Of a DNA stretch of 11,493 nucleotides, positions 11,429-11,493 are shown piece after piece. The first letter of the stretch is position 1. Each line of letters begins with the position of its first letter. Source of the DNA: Halothece sp. MAG (lineage in GTDB: Bacteria; Cyanobacteriota; Cyanobacteriia; Cyanobacteriales; Rubidibacteraceae); the NCBI GenBank assembly GCA_018610095.1, contig JAHEOB010000116.1:1-11493 (forward strand), written 5' to 3'. The notes below the pieces were generated by a model that saw nothing but the letters and a program-made list of their open reading frames with translations, was not told the DNA's origin and did not search any database. A program made the position numbers and the translations under genes.

Positions 11429-11493
11429 GTGAATGTCTTAATTGTTGGTAGTGGTGGCAGAGAACATGCCCTTGCAGAGACGCTACTGCAATC
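11429..11493 (+). CDS. purD: Phosphoribosylamine-glycine ligase, N-terminal fragment
   Basis: The frame starts with GTG (11429-11431), after a good ribosome site GAGGAG (11414-11419), and runs off the window. The 21 visible codons read MNVLIVGSGGREHALAETLL, the conserved N-terminal nucleotide-binding motif of PurD (glycinamide ribonucleotide synthetase, purine synthesis, cytoplasmic). The spacing of 43 bases from the gvpF/L-like gene means it could be read through from the gas vesicle promoter, though a promoter of its own within or near that gene is not excluded. Confidence 0.88.
   Translation, partial: MNVLIVGSGGREHALAETLLQ

Overview
The window looks like chromosomal DNA of a gas-vacuolate cyanobacterium. 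The evidence is phycocyanobilin:ferredoxin oxidoreductase (pcyA), the variable chain of ferredoxin-thioredoxin reductase (ftrV), a plastid/cyanobacterial-type GNAT protein, seven perfect GCGATCGC (HIP1) octamers and a cyanobacterial-type gas vesicle locus with gvpA, gvpC and gvpN. AT-rich spacers, the Gln-rich proteins and the gas vesicles would suit a unicellular Dactylococcopsis/Halothece-like organism. That placement is inference from general resemblance, not a search.

Left part (1-4600): a short relic of a MOSC-domain protein that appears to have lost its middle, then ftrV and pcyA, all on the minus strand. On the plus strand come a GNAT acetyltransferase and a tRNA-Pro(TGG). A minus-strand DUF2993/LmeA-like lipid-binding protein converges on the tRNA with 4 bases between them. 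A plus-strand tandem universal stress protein follows, ending in two hairpins. Region 4599-4847 holds a start-less minus-strand reading frame that looks like a decayed gene.

Central and right part (4936-11385): a gas vesicle cluster. On the minus strand the order is gvpA (shell), gvpC (outer 33-residue-repeat protein), gvpN (AAA+ ATPase), gvpJ (minor GvpA-like protein), a small basic GvpV-like protein, a small unrecognised protein built from an internal 36-codon duplication, gvpK, gvpF/L and gvpG. Genes from gvpJ to gvpF/L are 3-9 bases apart or overlap, so they are probably translationally coupled. A lipoprotein with five RCC1-like repeats follows gvpG on the same strand. A second GvpF/L-family gene lies divergently from gvpA.

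The 368-base divergent spacer carries a near-consensus gvpA promoter, an extended -10 promoter for the divergent gene, a 15-base dyad between them, a 14-base palindrome and a perfect tandem 16-base repeat. A hairpin with a U-rich tail lies between gvpA and gvpC and could let shell-protein mRNA exceed that of the accessory genes. The window ends in the first 21 codons of purD.

The main recognised system is the gas vesicle. Its less familiar parts are the duplicated small protein, the GvpV-like protein between gvpJ and gvpK, the RCC1-repeat lipoprotein next to it, and the structure of the divergent promoter region.
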